The notes under the pieces are model-generated. The model worked only from the letters and a program-made list of their open reading frames with translations. It was not told the origin of the DNA and ran no database searches. The position numbers were made by a program, and so were the translations under genes. A stretch of DNA of 49,835 nt from an uncultured Clostridia bacterium (GTDB taxonomy: Bacteria > Bacillota > Clostridia > Christensenellales > Aristaeellaceae): assembly GCA_946629635.1 (NCBI GenBank), contig CAMOYA010000006.1, forward strand, positions 1-49,835, written 5' to 3'. Shown here piece by piece: positions 14,034 through 23,376 of the stretch (position 1 is its first letter; every line of letters starts with the position of its first letter).

Positions 14034-14085
14034 GCATGGAATGAAATCGAAAGCAGCCCTGACATTTTCTGCTTTTATTCCATGC
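14034..14085. repeat. Large imperfect inverted repeat between GH5 and trkA
   Basis: Outer arms of 13 bp (GCATGGAATGAAA at 14034-14046 and TTTTATTCCATGC at 14073-14085, one mismatch) enclose inner arms AAGCAG and CTGCTT. It lies upstream of both divergent genes, between their promoters. It could be an operator or an RNA hairpin; neither is proven. Confidence 0.7.
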
Positions 14086-14133
14086 GGAATGGTGGTAAAA
14101 TAATCTGATCTGTTTTTTGATGGGAGGAAGGGC

Positions 14134-15498
14134 ATGCGGATCATCGTCATCGGGGCCGGCAAGGTCGGGTATACGCTGGCGGAACGGCTGACCATGGAAG
14201 AGCACGACGTGATCGTGATCGACAAGAGTGAGGATGTGATTGAGCGCTGCTCCGGCTCACTGGACGTGATCTGTCTCAAGGGCAACGGGGCAAACGCGAA
14301 GCTGCTGCTGGAGGCAGGGGTGGACAAGGCAAACATCGTCATCGCCTCCACGGAGAGCGACGAGAGCAACATGCTGGCCTGCCTGATTGCCAAACGGCTC
14401 GGAGCCCAGTATACCATCGCCCGGATCCGGGATCCGGAATTCAATGAAAGCCAGATGCTTCTGCAGAATGAACTGGGCATCGATATCGCCATCAACCCGG
14501 AGCGGGCAACGGCGCTGGAAATCAGCCGCCTGCTTCGCTATCCTTTCGCCGGGAGCATTGAATCCTTTGCCAAGGGCCAGATCGAAATGGTCGAATTCAG
14601 GGCGCTGGACACGGATCCGTTCATCGATATCGCGATGAAGGATCTGGCGGCGAAAGCCCCCGGCCTTCCCCGCATTCTGTATGCCATGGTCGACCGGAAC
14701 GGGACGGTGCTGATTCCGGGCGGCGATTTCCGGATTCATCCCGGGGATAAGGTTTTCGTTTCCGGGGACATGCTGACGATTACGGAATATTTCCGGTATC
14801 TGGGCCGCAACAAGCAGAAGATCCGCAGTGTCATGCTGCTGGGTGGCGGCCGGATTTCCTATTATCTTTCCAGGCTGGTCGTCCCCATGGGCATTCATGT
14901 GACGCTCTTTGAGATCGATCCGGCAAAGGCCCGGCGGCTGAGCGAACTGCTGCCGAAGGTGGACGTGATCCTCGGCGACGGAACGGATCAGGACCTGCTG
15001 GAGGAGCAGGGGCTGAGCCAGATGGATGCCTTTGTTTCCCTGAGCAACCGGGACGAGGAAAACCTGATGACCGGGATGTATGCGTCCCGCTGCGGCGTGC
15101 CGAAGGTCATCGCCAAGAACAGCCGGACCACCTATATGGAGATTCTGAACAATCTGGGGCTGGATTCCGTGATCAGCCCGCAGACGATTACCAGTTCCAC
15201 CATTCTTCGCTATGTCCGCGCCCGGGTCAACAGCAACGGCACCCGGATCGAGCGGCTGTACCGGCTGGCGGACGGCAAGGCGGAGGCGCTGGAGTTCATC
15301 GCCCGGAAGGGCGATCCCTATATCGGGATTCCGCTGAAGAAGCTGTCCATGCGCCAGGGCGCGCTGGTATCCGTCATCTATCATCAGGGAAAGATCATCG
15401 TTCCCTTCGGCAATGACCATATCGAAGAAGGGGATCACGTGGTGATCATTTCCCGGCATTCCGGAATATCGGACCTGAACGAGGTGCTGACCCGATGA
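14134..15498 (+). CDS. trkA: Trk potassium uptake system regulatory protein TrkA
   Basis: A 454-residue cytoplasmic gating subunit for TrkH. It has two RCK modules in tandem: RCK_N 1 with VIGAGKVGYTLAERL (residues 5-19), RCK_C 1 (about 140-220), RCK_N 2 with LLGGGRISYYLSRL (about 231-245), and RCK_C 2 (about 370-450). RCK_N domains bind NAD(H) or ATP/ADP; RCK_C domains of related KtrA proteins bind c-di-AMP, which makes the darA gene in the same window of interest. GGGAGGAAGGGC precedes the ATG. The stop overlaps the trkH start by 4 bp (ATGA), so the two are translated together. No ydaO-type riboswitch is visible upstream. Confidence 0.95.
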   Translation: MRIIVIGAGKVGYTLAERLTMEEHDVIVIDKSEDVIERCSGSLDVICLKGNGANAKLLLEAGVDKANIVIASTESDESNMLACLIAKRLGAQYTIARIRDPEFNESQMLLQNELGIDIAINPERATALEISRLLRYPFAGSIESFAKGQIEMVEFRALDTDPFIDIAMKDLAAKAPGLPRILYAMVDRNGTVLIPGGDFRIHPGDKVFVSGDMLTITEYFRYLGRNKQKIRSVMLLGGGRISYYLSRLVVPMGIHVTLFEIDPAKARRLSELLPKVDVILGDGTDQDLLEEQGLSQMDAFVSLSNRDEENLMTGMYASRCGVPKVIAKNSRTTYMEILNNLGLDSVISPQTITSSTILRYVRARVNSNGTRIERLYRLADGKAEALEFIARKGDPYIGIPLKKLSMRQGALVSVIYHQGKIIVPFGNDHIEEGDHVVIISRHSGISDLNEVLTR

Positions 15499-16949
15499 AC
15501 AGAAGACTGATCATCCGCGTGCTCGGCGCCATGATTCTGGTGGAAGCCGGGGCCATGATTCCCTCCCTGATCATCTCCCTGATCTATCACGACGGGGATG
15601 CGAATGCCCTGGGCATGAGCGCTCTGGCGACGGCGGTCGTTGGTGCGATGATGGTGGTCATTCCGGGACGGAAGGATAACGATCACCTGCGGCTGAAGGA
15701 AGGTTTCATCATCACCGCCGTCGGCTGGATCATGCTGAGCCTTCTCGGCGCCATGCCGTTCATGCTTTCCGGCTTCCTTCCCCGCTTTGAGGACGCGTTC
15801 TTTGAATCCGTGTCCGGCTTTACGACCACGGGCGCATCGGTGCTGACCCGCTTTGAAAACTTCCCGCACGGGATCATGTTCTGGCGTGCAGCAACCCACT
15901 GGGTCGGCGGCATGGGCGTGCTGGTGCTGACGCTGGCGCTGCTTCCGAAGCTGACGGGGCGTTCCTCCCACCTGGTCAAGGCGGAGAGCCCCGGCCCTTC
16001 CCTGAGCAAGCTGGTTCCGCAGACCGGAAAGACCGCGAAAATCCTTTATTCAATCTACTTTGTCCTGACCGGGGCGGAGTTCATCGCGCTGATCATCTGC
16101 GGCCTGTCCCCGTATGACGCGGCCGTGCATGCCATGGCCACCGCCGGAACCGGCGGATTCAGCTGCTACGGGAAGAGCGTCGGTGCCTTCAACAGCGTAC
16201 CGGTCGAAATGGTGATTTCATTCTTCATGTTCCTGTTCGGAACCAACTTTGCCCTGTTCTATAAATTCATCATTGGCGAGAAGTTCCGCGCCTTTTATAA
16301 GGATGAGGAATTCCGCTGGTATTTCTTCATTGCCGTCGCGTCCATTCTGCTGCTGACCGCATTCAACCGTTCCCATTACGGGGATGTGCTGACATCACTG
16401 CGCTACAGTATTTTCCAGACCGCTTCCGTCATGTCCACCACCGGATTTGTGACGGCGGATTACAACCAGTGGCCGGTCATGTCCCATATGCTGATCATCG
16501 TGATCATGTTCATCGGCTCCTGCGCCGGATCCACGGCCGGCGGCATGAAGGTGATCCGGGTCAATATGCTGGCCAAGATCAGCCGGCGGAATATTCTGGC
16601 CACCGGGAATCCGAAGAAGATGGACGTGATCCGGATCGACGGGAAGGCAGTGGATGAAAACACCGTTTCCCAGGTGGCCCAGTTCGGCCTGATGTATGTT
16701 TCCCTGGTGCTGCTGGGCGGCTTCGTCCTTTCCCTGGAAGGCAGGTTTGACGCCATCTCCAATCTGACCGCGTCGCTGACCTGCATCAGCAACGTGGGAC
16801 CGGGCCTGGGAGCCGTCGGGCCGGCGGAGAATTTTGCGGCCTACGGGATCTTCGGAAAGATGGTATGCTCCCTGCTGATGCTCTTTGGCCGGCTGGAGCT
16901 TCTGCCGATGTTTATTCTGTTTACGAGATCCGCCTGGAAAAAGTACTGA
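15495..16949 (+). CDS. trkH: TrkH family potassium uptake protein
   Basis: A 484-residue integral membrane K+ channel-like subunit. The four pore repeats each carry a selectivity-filter segment: TTTGAS, TAGTGGFS, STTGFVT and NVGPGLG; the glycine of each filter is present. About ten hydrophobic segments fit the four M1-P-M2 units plus two N-terminal helices, as in TrkH. The RWYFF region and the cytoplasmic loop RRNILATG face TrkA. It is coupled to trkA by an ATGA overlap. There is no T-run terminator in the 90 bases before the next gene, so readthrough into the flippase gene is possible. Confidence 0.95.
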   Translation: MNRRLIIRVLGAMILVEAGAMIPSLIISLIYHDGDANALGMSALATAVVGAMMVVIPGRKDNDHLRLKEGFIITAVGWIMLSLLGAMPFMLSGFLPRFEDAFFESVSGFTTTGASVLTRFENFPHGIMFWRAATHWVGGMGVLVLTLALLPKLTGRSSHLVKAESPGPSLSKLVPQTGKTAKILYSIYFVLTGAEFIALIICGLSPYDAAVHAMATAGTGGFSCYGKSVGAFNSVPVEMVISFFMFLFGTNFALFYKFIIGEKFRAFYKDEEFRWYFFIAVASILLLTAFNRSHYGDVLTSLRYSIFQTASVMSTTGFVTADYNQWPVMSHMLIIVIMFIGSCAGSTAGGMKVIRVNMLAKISRRNILATGNPKKMDVIRIDGKAVDENTVSQVAQFGLMYVSLVLLGGFVLSLEGRFDAISNLTASLTCISNVGPGLGAVGPAENFAAYGIFGKMVCSLLMLFGRLELLPMFILFTRSAWKKY

Positions 16950-17039
16950 TGGATTATTTCAGGGTCCGCGGGTGCGGCCGGGGCTTTTGGATCGTCCCGC
17001 GTATCCGCGCATGATATTCGGTTTTGAGGGGTGAAGCGC

Positions 17040-18614
17040 TTGTCGGAATCAGCCAGATCCGTTGCAAAAGGGGTTTCGATTCTGGGCATTGTCGGCATTA
17101 TCTGCAAGGTGGTCGGCGTGCTGTTCTCGATTCCGCTGAATATGATCAGCACGGATGCCGCAGCGGATTTCTATCTGGTCTATCCCACCTATACGCTGCT
17201 TCTGACGATTTCCAGCGCCGGGCTGCCGGTGGCGGTATCCCGGATGGTGGCCGGCTTCCTGGCCCGGAAGGATCCGCGGAACGCGAAGCAGACATTCCGC
17301 ACCGCCCTGATCACCCTGATGGCCATCGGCGGGATTTTATCCGTTCTGATGGCGCTTTTTAATGGCGCGCTGGTTTCCATGGTCAACGTGGAAGACACGT
17401 CCCTGGGCTTTTATGTCATTGCGCCATGCGTGATGATCGTCTGCGTGCTCAGTGCGTTCCGCGGCTTTGTTCAGGGGCAGCAGAACATGTTTCCTACGGC
17501 GATTTCCCAGCTGATTGAACAGATCGGCAAGGTGACCGTTTCCCTGCCGCTGTGCTATATCGGCGTGCATGTGTATCACAGCGTGGCGCTGGGTGCCGCC
17601 GGCGCGCTGCTGGGCATCACCGTTGAGGAGACCGCTGCGACAATCTACATGATGATCTACTGCCGGCGGAATAAAAAGGATTTCGACAGGATTCCGCAGG
17701 CAGAATCGGAAACCGCCAGATCCGGCCGGAACCTGCTGCGGGAGCTGGTCATCATTTCCATTCCGATCACGATCAGTGCCTGCATCATTCCCCTTTCCCA
17801 GTTCATTGACTCGGCGATGATGATCCGGCGGATGATGGCCGCCGGGCTCGCCGTGGATCAGGCCAAGAGCGCTTACGGCCTGTTTACGAGCGTTGTGATC
17901 CGGCTGATCAATATTCCGACTGCGTTGGCGCTGGCGATCTCCATGAGCCTGGTACCGGCCATTTCCGCCCGTTATTCCGTCCGGGATATGACCGGCGTCC
18001 GCCGGGAGGGAAACAACGGCATTCGCTATGCCTTCCTGATTGGCTTCCCCTGCTCCGTCGGCATGAGCCTTCTGTCCCGCGAGATCGTGTATTTCGTATA
18101 CGGCCATGTATTCTCTGCGGATCAGATCCGCCTGGCCTCCGAGCTGCTGACCTTCTCGGCGCTGACGGTCGTGCTGTTTACCGCGGTCCAGGCCAGCACC
18201 AGTATTCTGCAGGGACTCCGGCGCCAGAACATCCCCATGTTTACGATGATCGCCGGGGTGGCGGTGAAGATCCTTCTGAATTATATCCTGATCGGTACGC
18301 CCGGGATTGATATCCATGGCGGTCCCATCGCGTCGATTGCGTGCTATTCCGTCGCGTTGATCGGCAATCTGTACTTCGTTTGCCGGCATGCGGAAATGAA
18401 ATTCAACTGGATGGACTGGATCGTCCGCCCCGGCGCAGCGGCGCTGATCATGGGGCTGGGCGTATGGGGCCTCCGCAGCCTGATGCCCTTCGGGCGCGTG
18501 ACGACCATTCTGGAGATCATCGTCGGCGTCGGCCTGTTCGGCGCGGCAGCATGGTTGACCAGGGCTGTGCAGAAGGAAGACCTGAATGCCATTTTAAGGA
18601 GAAGAAAGCATTGA
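17040..18614 (+). CDS. Polysaccharide biosynthesis/SpoVB-type flippase (MOP superfamily)
   Basis: A 524-residue polytopic membrane protein with about 14 hydrophobic helices, of the MATE/MOP flippase superfamily (SpoVB, YabM, MurJ-like). It begins GVSILGIVGIICKVVGVLFSI and has the family segments YLVYPTYTLLLTISSAGLPVAVSRMV and FRGFVQGQQNMFPTAISQLIEQ. Such proteins flip lipid-linked sugars such as lipid II across the membrane. In B. subtilis yabM precedes yabN (mazG), as here. A GTG at 17031 is in frame, but AGGGGTG (17027-17033) overlaps it and stands six bases before the TTG at 17040, which is therefore the likely start. The stop overlaps the mazG start (TTGA). Confidence 0.9.
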   Translation: MSESARSVAKGVSILGIVGIICKVVGVLFSIPLNMISTDAAADFYLVYPTYTLLLTISSAGLPVAVSRMVAGFLARKDPRNAKQTFRTALITLMAIGGILSVLMALFNGALVSMVNVEDTSLGFYVIAPCVMIVCVLSAFRGFVQGQQNMFPTAISQLIEQIGKVTVSLPLCYIGVHVYHSVALGAAGALLGITVEETAATIYMMIYCRRNKKDFDRIPQAESETARSGRNLLRELVIISIPITISACIIPLSQFIDSAMMIRRMMAAGLAVDQAKSAYGLFTSVVIRLINIPTALALAISMSLVPAISARYSVRDMTGVRREGNNGIRYAFLIGFPCSVGMSLLSREIVYFVYGHVFSADQIRLASELLTFSALTVVLFTAVQASTSILQGLRRQNIPMFTMIAGVAVKILLNYILIGTPGIDIHGGPIASIACYSVALIGNLYFVCRHAEMKFNWMDWIVRPGAAALIMGLGVWGLRSLMPFGRVTTILEIIVGVGLFGAAAWLTRAVQKEDLNAILRRRKH

Positions 18615-20044
18615 AAAAGGAAATCCGTGTCGTCTCCATCGGACCGGGGGATCCGGACCTGCTGACAGGAACGACGCTGAAGGAGCTGTCCTGCGCGGAT
18701 CCGCTGATCCTCCGGACGGATCACCACCCGATCACCGCGTGGCTCGGGAAAAACGGGATCCCCTTTCAGTCGTTGGACGCATTGTACGAACAGACGGATG
18801 ATTTTGACGCGCTTTATGACCGGATGGCGGAAGCCGTAACCGAAAAAGCGACGGGAAATCATCCCGTCTATGCCGTTCCGGACTGCGCGACCGACCGGTC
18901 GGTGGACCGGCTGATCCTGAGGGGCGCAGAAGGCGGCATGTCGATCACGTGCGTTCCCGGCTTCTCCTATGCGGATTATTTTCTGGCCCGGTGCCGGAGC
19001 GCCTATTCGGCGGGCAGTATCCGCATCTGCTCCGCATGGGACTTTTTGTCCGGTGCATATGATCCGGCGGATCATCAGCTGATCACGGAGATCGATACCG
19101 GGATCCTGGCCGGGGATCTGAAAACAGCCCTGGGCGATGTGCTGGACGATGAAACGGAAATCAGCTGGATGGAAGCAGACGGCGGGGAAAAGCGGATTCC
19201 GCTGTACATGCTCGACCGGCAGAAGGCATACAGCCATCTGTGCGCCGCTTTCATTCCCGCTTCGGATTTTGCGAAGCGTACGCGGTATACGCTCCGGGAC
19301 CTGCTGGCGATCATGGACAGGCTTCGCGCGCCGGACGGCTGTCCGTGGGACCGGATTCAGACCCATGAAACCCTGCGCCCCTATATGGTGGAAGAAGCCT
19401 GGGAATGCGTTGCCGCCATCGACGAGAAGGATACGGACCATCTGGCGGATGAACTGGGAGACCTGCTTTTCCAGATCGTGTTCCATGCGTCCATCGGCAA
19501 GGCCTTCGATGAGTTCACCATGACGGATGTGATCACGAACATCTGCCGCAAGATGCTCAAGCGTCATCCGCATGTTTTCGGTACGGCGCACATGGAAACC
19601 TCCACCGAGGTGGCGGACAGCTGGGAGACCATCAAGCGCAGGGAAACCGGAAGCCGGACGGTGGGCGAAAGCCTGGCAGATGTGTCCCCGGCACTCCCTG
19701 CCCTCAAGTATGCCATCAAGATGAACAAAAAGGTTCAGCAGCTGCCCGTCTGGCGAAGGAATCCGGCGGAAATCCTGCGCGACATTCAGGAGGAAGCCGG
19801 CCGGCTGCTGACCGATGACGGGCGGATGAACGAAGAGGCCATGGGGCGGATTCTGTTCCTGTGCTCTCATTTGTGCCATCGCTGTGAAGCGGACAGCGAG
19901 ATCGTGCTGCACGAATTCGTGGACCGTTTCAAAAAACGATTCACCCGGATGGAAGAAGCCTTAAAAAAACAGGGAAAAACAGTAGAAAGCTTGACTTTCC
20001 CTGAACTATGTGTATACTTAAGTCGTGTTGAAGATGGAAATTGA
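18611..20044 (+). CDS. mazG: MazG-type NTP pyrophosphohydrolase with N-terminal SAM methylase-like domain (YabN)
   Basis: A 477-residue YabN-like protein. Residues 1 to about 215 resemble the tetrapyrrole (corrin/porphyrin) methylase fold, beginning IRVVSIGPGDPDLLTGTTL with the glycine-rich loop; its activity in YabN is unknown. Residues ~230-350 form the MazG domain: APDGCPWDRIQTHETLRPYMVEEAWE and DELGDLLFQIVFHA give the ExxE...ExxD magnesium-binding pattern. MazG cleaves NTPs to NMP and pyrophosphate. The start is the TTG at 18611, overlapping the flippase stop as TTGA and preceded by AAGGAG at nine bases; there is no ATG at the homology boundary. The promoter of HU lies in its last 55 bp. 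Confidence 0.93.
   Translation: MKKEIRVVSIGPGDPDLLTGTTLKELSCADPLILRTDHHPITAWLGKNGIPFQSLDALYEQTDDFDALYDRMAEAVTEKATGNHPVYAVPDCATDRSVDRLILRGAEGGMSITCVPGFSYADYFLARCRSAYSAGSIRICSAWDFLSGAYDPADHQLITEIDTGILAGDLKTALGDVLDDETEISWMEADGGEKRIPLYMLDRQKAYSHLCAAFIPASDFAKRTRYTLRDLLAIMDRLRAPDGCPWDRIQTHETLRPYMVEEAWECVAAIDEKDTDHLADELGDLLFQIVFHASIGKAFDEFTMTDVITNICRKMLKRHPHVFGTAHMETSTEVADSWETIKRRETGSRTVGESLADVSPALPALKYAIKMNKKVQQLPVWRRNPAEILRDIQEEAGRLLTDDGRMNEEAMGRILFLCSHLCHRCEADSEIVLHEFVDRFKKRFTRMEEALKKQGKTVESLTFPELCVYLSRVEDGN
19991..20018 (+). promoter_or_regulatory. Promoter of HU gene
   Basis: Plus strand: -35 TTGACT (19991-19996), 16-bp spacer, -10 TATACT (20013-20018). It lies inside the 3' end of mazG and gives the HU message a leader of roughly 100 nt. 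Confidence 0.75.
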
Positions 20045-20125
20045 ATAATCGTGTGTCTGTCTTTGACGCGCAATTTTATAAAGATCCGCAATCCCGCGGA
20101 TCCACAATGTAAGGAGGAGTTACCC

Positions 20126-20425
20126 ATGAACAAGAGTGAACTGGTTTCCGCACTGGCCAAGAAGATTGACATTTCCAAGAAGGATGCTGAGAGTGCAGTC
20201 AGCGCTTTCGTCGATGTCATTTCTGAAACCATGGCCAAGGGTGAGAAGATTCAGGTGATCGGCTTCGGCACGTTCGAAGTGAAAGAGCGTCCCGAACGCA
20301 TTGCCCGGAATCCCCGCACCGGTGAGGAAATCAAGATTGCTGCTTCCAAGGCCCCTGTGTTCAAGGCAGGCAAGGCGCTGAAGGATACAGTGAACACCAA
20401 GGCCAAGAAAAAGGGCAAGAAATAA
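20126..20425 (+). CDS. hup: HU family DNA-binding protein
   Basis: A 99-residue histone-like protein. MNKSELVSALAKKIDISKKDAE starts the helical dimerisation body, GFGTFEVKERPERIARNPRTGE is the DNA-binding beta arm with the intercalating Pro, and PVFKAGKALKDTVN ends the fold. A lysine tail (KAKKKGKK) adds eight residues to the usual ~91. HU bends and compacts the nucleoid. AAGGAGGAG stands before the ATG, and the gene has its own promoter and terminator, so it should be strongly expressed. The mazG-hup-rqcP order is common in Clostridia. Confidence 0.97.
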   Translation: MNKSELVSALAKKIDISKKDAESAVSAFVDVISETMAKGEKIQVIGFGTFEVKERPERIARNPRTGEEIKIAASKAPVFKAGKALKDTVNTKAKKKGKK

Positions 20426-20434
20426 GATCATCGC

Positions 20435-20469
20435 CGGCCCGCGGGATCGAACCTGCGGGCCGTTTTTTT
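20435..20469 (+). terminator. HU terminator
   Basis: Stem CGGCCCGC/GCGGGCCG (20435-20442 and 20455-20462), 12-nt loop and seven T. It lies just before the ribosome site of rqcP. Confidence 0.92.
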
Positions 20470-20483
20470 GTGAGGTGACGCAT

Positions 20484-20762
20484 ATGCGGCTGGACAAATA
20501 TCTGAAGGTATCCCGGATCATCAAACGGCGGACCGTTGCCAACGAAGCCTGTTCCGGCGGGCGGGTGACACTGAATGAAAAGGTCGCCAAGCCCGGGACG
20601 GAAGTCAAGGTGGGCGACCGGATCGCGATCCGCTTCGGCGAGCACATCGGGTGCTATGAGGTGCTTTCCATTGCGGAAACGGTCCGGAAGGATGCGGCTT
20701 CTGCCATGTATCGGATTATCAGCGAAGACAGCGAAATGATGACGGAGCGGAATCAGGAATGA
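20484..20762 (+). CDS. rqcP: S4 domain RNA-binding protein RqcP (YabO)
   Basis: A 92-residue S4 protein: [23 protein letters not shown], then [21 protein letters not shown]. In B. subtilis RqcP (YabO) binds 50S-nascent chain complexes with RqcH and promotes Ala-tail addition in ribosome quality control; Hsp15 is the proteobacterial relative. The ATG at 20484 with TGAGGTGA five bases upstream is preferred over an in-frame GTG at 20475 that lies within that ribosome site. Its stop overlaps ispDF (ATGA). In spore formers yabP and yabQ normally follow; here they are missing. Confidence 0.93.
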   Translation: MRLDKYLKVSRIIKRRTVANEACSGGRVTLNEKVAKPGTEVKVGDRIAIRFGEHIGCYEVLSIAETVRKDAASAMYRIISEDSEMMTERNQE

Positions 20763-21916
20763 AGATTGTGACGGTGATTGCGGCCGGCGGGACCGGGACG
20801 CGAATGAACGCGGGCATCAACAAGCTGCTGATCCCGATTCGCGGGAAGACTGTCATCCGCCGAAGCATCGAAGCCTTCCGGGGGCTGACGGATGAAATGA
20901 TGATCGCGGCCTGCCCGGCGGATCTGGAAGAGATTCGGCAGGAGGCAGAAAGGGCGGAGGCGGACTTCCCCATCGCCGTCGTTCCCGGAGGGCAGACGCG
21001 GCAGGAATCGATTCTCCTGGCGCTGAAGTCCGCAGCCTTTGGGGAGGACGATCTGGTCCTCGTTCACGACGGGGCCCGCTGCTTCGTGGAGGCGGATGTG
21101 ATCCGGCGGGTGATCGATGCCTGCCTGGAAAAGGGTTCCGGCGTCCCCGGCATTCCGGTGACCAGCACGATCAAGATGACGGACGCGTCACTGCGGGTGA
21201 CCCGGACGCTTCCGCGGGATCAGCTGATGGAGATCCAGACGCCGCAGGGCTTTCCGGCGCTGGCGCTGCTGAAGGCTTCCATGGAGGCGGCGGAAAAGGG
21301 ATACGCGGTGACTGATGACGCTTCCGTGATGGAAAAATGCGGATACCCGGTTCAGATCGTGGAGGGCTCGGCGCGAAACATCAAGCTGACGCGGCCCGAG
21401 GATCTCGGACATGTGAAGGGAGAAATGACGATGCCATCATTCAGGGTTGGAACCGGATACGATGTGCATGTGCTGACGGAGGGACGGAAGCTGATTCTCT
21501 GCGGGGTGGACATTCCGTGGGAAAAGGGGCTGCTCGGCCACAGCGATGCAGACGTGGCCCTGCACGCGCTGATGGACGCAATGCTCGGCGCCGCCGCCCT
21601 GGGAGATATCGGGAAGCATTTTCCGGATACGGACGAGCGGTACAGGGGAATCTCCTCCATCCTGCTGCTGCAGAAAACGGCGGAGCTGCTGCGGGAACAT
21701 GGCTGGGAGGTTTCCAACGCGGATGTGACGATCGTGGCGCAGAAGCCGAAGCTCCTGCCGCATATCCCACAGATGCGCAAAAATACAGCCGATGCCATCG
21801 GATGTGACATCGGCCGGATCAGTATCAAGGCAACCACAACGGAGCACCTGGGGTTTGAAGGCCGGGGTGAAGGCATCTCGGCGCAGGCTGTGTGCATGAT
21901 CAGCAGGGATGATTAA
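20759..21916 (+). CDS. ispDF: Bifunctional IspD/IspF isoprenoid enzyme
   Basis: A 385-residue fusion of two non-consecutive MEP-pathway enzymes. Residues 1 to about 222 are the cytidylyltransferase IspD (AAGGTGTRM nucleotide loop, [10 protein letters not shown] metal region, TPQGF); it activates 2-C-methyl-D-erythritol 4-phosphate with CTP. Residues from about 226 are IspF, the 2,4-cyclodiphosphate synthase, with zinc ligands in GYDVH (Asp235, His237) and His269 after GHSDADVA. The fusion is known in alpha- and epsilonproteobacteria and in some Clostridia. Dxs, the first pathway enzyme, is at 38.7-40.6 kb. It is coupled to rqcP by ATGA, and its stop overlaps a convergent gene by 4 bp. Confidence 0.96.
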   Translation: MKIVTVIAAGGTGTRMNAGINKLLIPIRGKTVIRRSIEAFRGLTDEMMIAACPADLEEIRQEAERAEADFPIAVVPGGQTRQESILLALKSAAFGEDDLVLVHDGARCFVEADVIRRVIDACLEKGSGVPGIPVTSTIKMTDASLRVTRTLPRDQLMEIQTPQGFPALALLKASMEAAEKGYAVTDDASVMEKCGYPVQIVEGSARNIKLTRPEDLGHVKGEMTMPSFRVGTGYDVHVLTEGRKLILCGVDIPWEKGLLGHSDADVALHALMDAMLGAAALGDIGKHFPDTDERYRGISSILLLQKTAELLREHGWEVSNADVTIVAQKPKLLPHIPQMRKNTADAIGCDIGRISIKATTTEHLGFEGRGEGISAQAVCMISRDD

Positions 21917-23376
21917 TTGCTCTCCGTACTCCGGATGGCTTTCGTGGCGGCGTTCATCAGGAACTCCGCTATTTTCATTCCCAGCGCGCCTTCATCCATT
22001 TCCGCCACGTTCACCGGATTGACCGGATCAAAGGGCAGGAACGGCCAGGTGGAGGATGTGCGGATCTTCCCTTCCGCGGTCCATTTCAGATCTGGCCGCT
22101 GATAGTCCACCGTCAGCTCGAGGGTGGTCGGCGCATTGGAACCCGCCTTGCCGGAATAATGAACCACGGCATCGATATGCCGGTCGGCATATTCCGGAAT
22201 CGCGCTTTCCGGAATTCCCTCCGGGAGAGCGGTGACGTCGCGGGTGATTTCCGCGGTATAGCGCTGGATTTCATGGGAGCGCTGGGCTTCCTCGTCGTAG
22301 CTGGATTCGCTTTCCTTCGAGATGTCAAAACGCACCGCGCGGTTCTGTTCCTGCTTCTCTTTTTCGGAATAGATCTGCCCAGCCCACAGGGTGGAGCTGA
22401 ACTGCTCCTGGCTGAAGGTCTCCTCCATGGAGCCCGGCAGGGTCAGGAAACAGGTCATCTCTTCGCTCCGGAGAATGACGGAGATCAGGCCCTGACTTTC
22501 CGAGAAGGTGCAGGAGGTACAGCGGGTAAAGGCGGGATCCAGCGGCAGGGTCAGCGTGGTGGAGAGCGTCTCCCCCAGCGCGGAAGCGACTTTCTCGAAC
22601 CGGACGCCGCCCTCAAAGCGCATCTGCTCAAGCGCTTCCAGATAATAGGCGGACAGGTTGCCGTTCAGATACAGATTCCGCTCCTCATCCGACATGGCGG
22701 GGGCGATGAGCGTCAGCACTTCCGGATCGGAAGCGAAGGACTGGATCAGCTGGACAATGTAGGCGCGCACCTTGTCTTCCGGGATGATATAGGTCAGCTT
22801 CATCTGAACCGCATTGGATTCGTCCCGCGTGATCACCGGGTCGGATGCAAACTCAGACAGCCATATTTCCGCCTGCCGCTCGAACCGCCCGAAGGCCTGT
22901 TTCCAGCTGTCCGGATTTGACCGTGCCCGTTCAAAGAGCGAAACCATCATTCCGGAAATGGAGGGGTTGTCCCCCTGCACAGGCAGCTTTCCGCTGATCA
23001 GCGTGGCTGCCCCGGGCAGCTCCATCACCGTATCCGGCAGAAAATCGCTCCGCAGGAAAACGGAACCGTCCTTCCCGAGCAGCTCCGTCCGGTTGACCTG
23101 CTGATCCTCCTGGGGAGACTGAAAGATCTGCAGATGCCACTGATCATCCTGCGCGTTTCGCAGAATGCTGAATTCCGCATTGGCCAGCGCGGCCAGCAGG
23201 GGGCTTTCCGCCGCGGTGGCATCGGAGTGAATCACGAAGGAACCCCGGATGCCGTTTCCGTCATTCTGCATCTGCCGGTCCATCCGGACCGCCAGCGTGA
23301 CCTCCGCGGCCTGGGCTGCGGACAGGAATGAAATGGCCATCATCAGGGTCATTACCAGCATCAGCGCTCTTTTCAT
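21913..23376 (-). CDS. Exported protein of unknown function (487 aa)
   Basis: I do not recognise a family. A clear signal peptide occupies residues 1-23 (cleavage after AQA), so the protein is exported. The rest is predicted mainly beta, with acidic and Thr/Ser-rich strands (for example [18 protein letters not shown] and [19 protein letters not shown]), and ends in a helix ([15 protein letters not shown]). Two cysteines are close together in CTSC. There is no lipobox or membrane anchor. The start ATG overlaps the stop of the neighbouring exported protein (ATGA), so they are made together, and both share a layout of beta-rich body plus C-terminal helix. They may be distant paralogues. The function is unknown. 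Confidence 0.8.
   Translation of the reverse strand: MKRALMLVMTLMMAISFLSAAQAAEVTLAVRMDRQMQNDGNGIRGSFVIHSDATAAESPLLAALANAEFSILRNAQDDQWHLQIFQSPQEDQQVNRTELLGKDGSVFLRSDFLPDTVMELPGAATLISGKLPVQGDNPSISGMMVSLFERARSNPDSWKQAFGRFERQAEIWLSEFASDPVITRDESNAVQMKLTYIIPEDKVRAYIVQLIQSFASDPEVLTLIAPAMSDEERNLYLNGNLSAYYLEALEQMRFEGGVRFEKVASALGETLSTTLTLPLDPAFTRCTSCTFSESQGLISVILRSEEMTCFLTLPGSMEETFSQEQFSSTLWAGQIYSEKEKQEQNRAVRFDISKESESSYDEEAQRSHEIQRYTAEITRDVTALPEGIPESAIPEYADRHIDAVVHYSGKAGSNAPTTLELTVDYQRPDLKWTAEGKIRTSSTWPFLPFDPVNPVNVAEMDEGALGMKIAEFLMNAATKAIRSTESN

Noticed and set aside
14086-14133. Possible c-di-AMP (ydaO) riboswitch before trkA
   Set aside because: The remaining leader is too short and lacks the conserved ydaO pattern.
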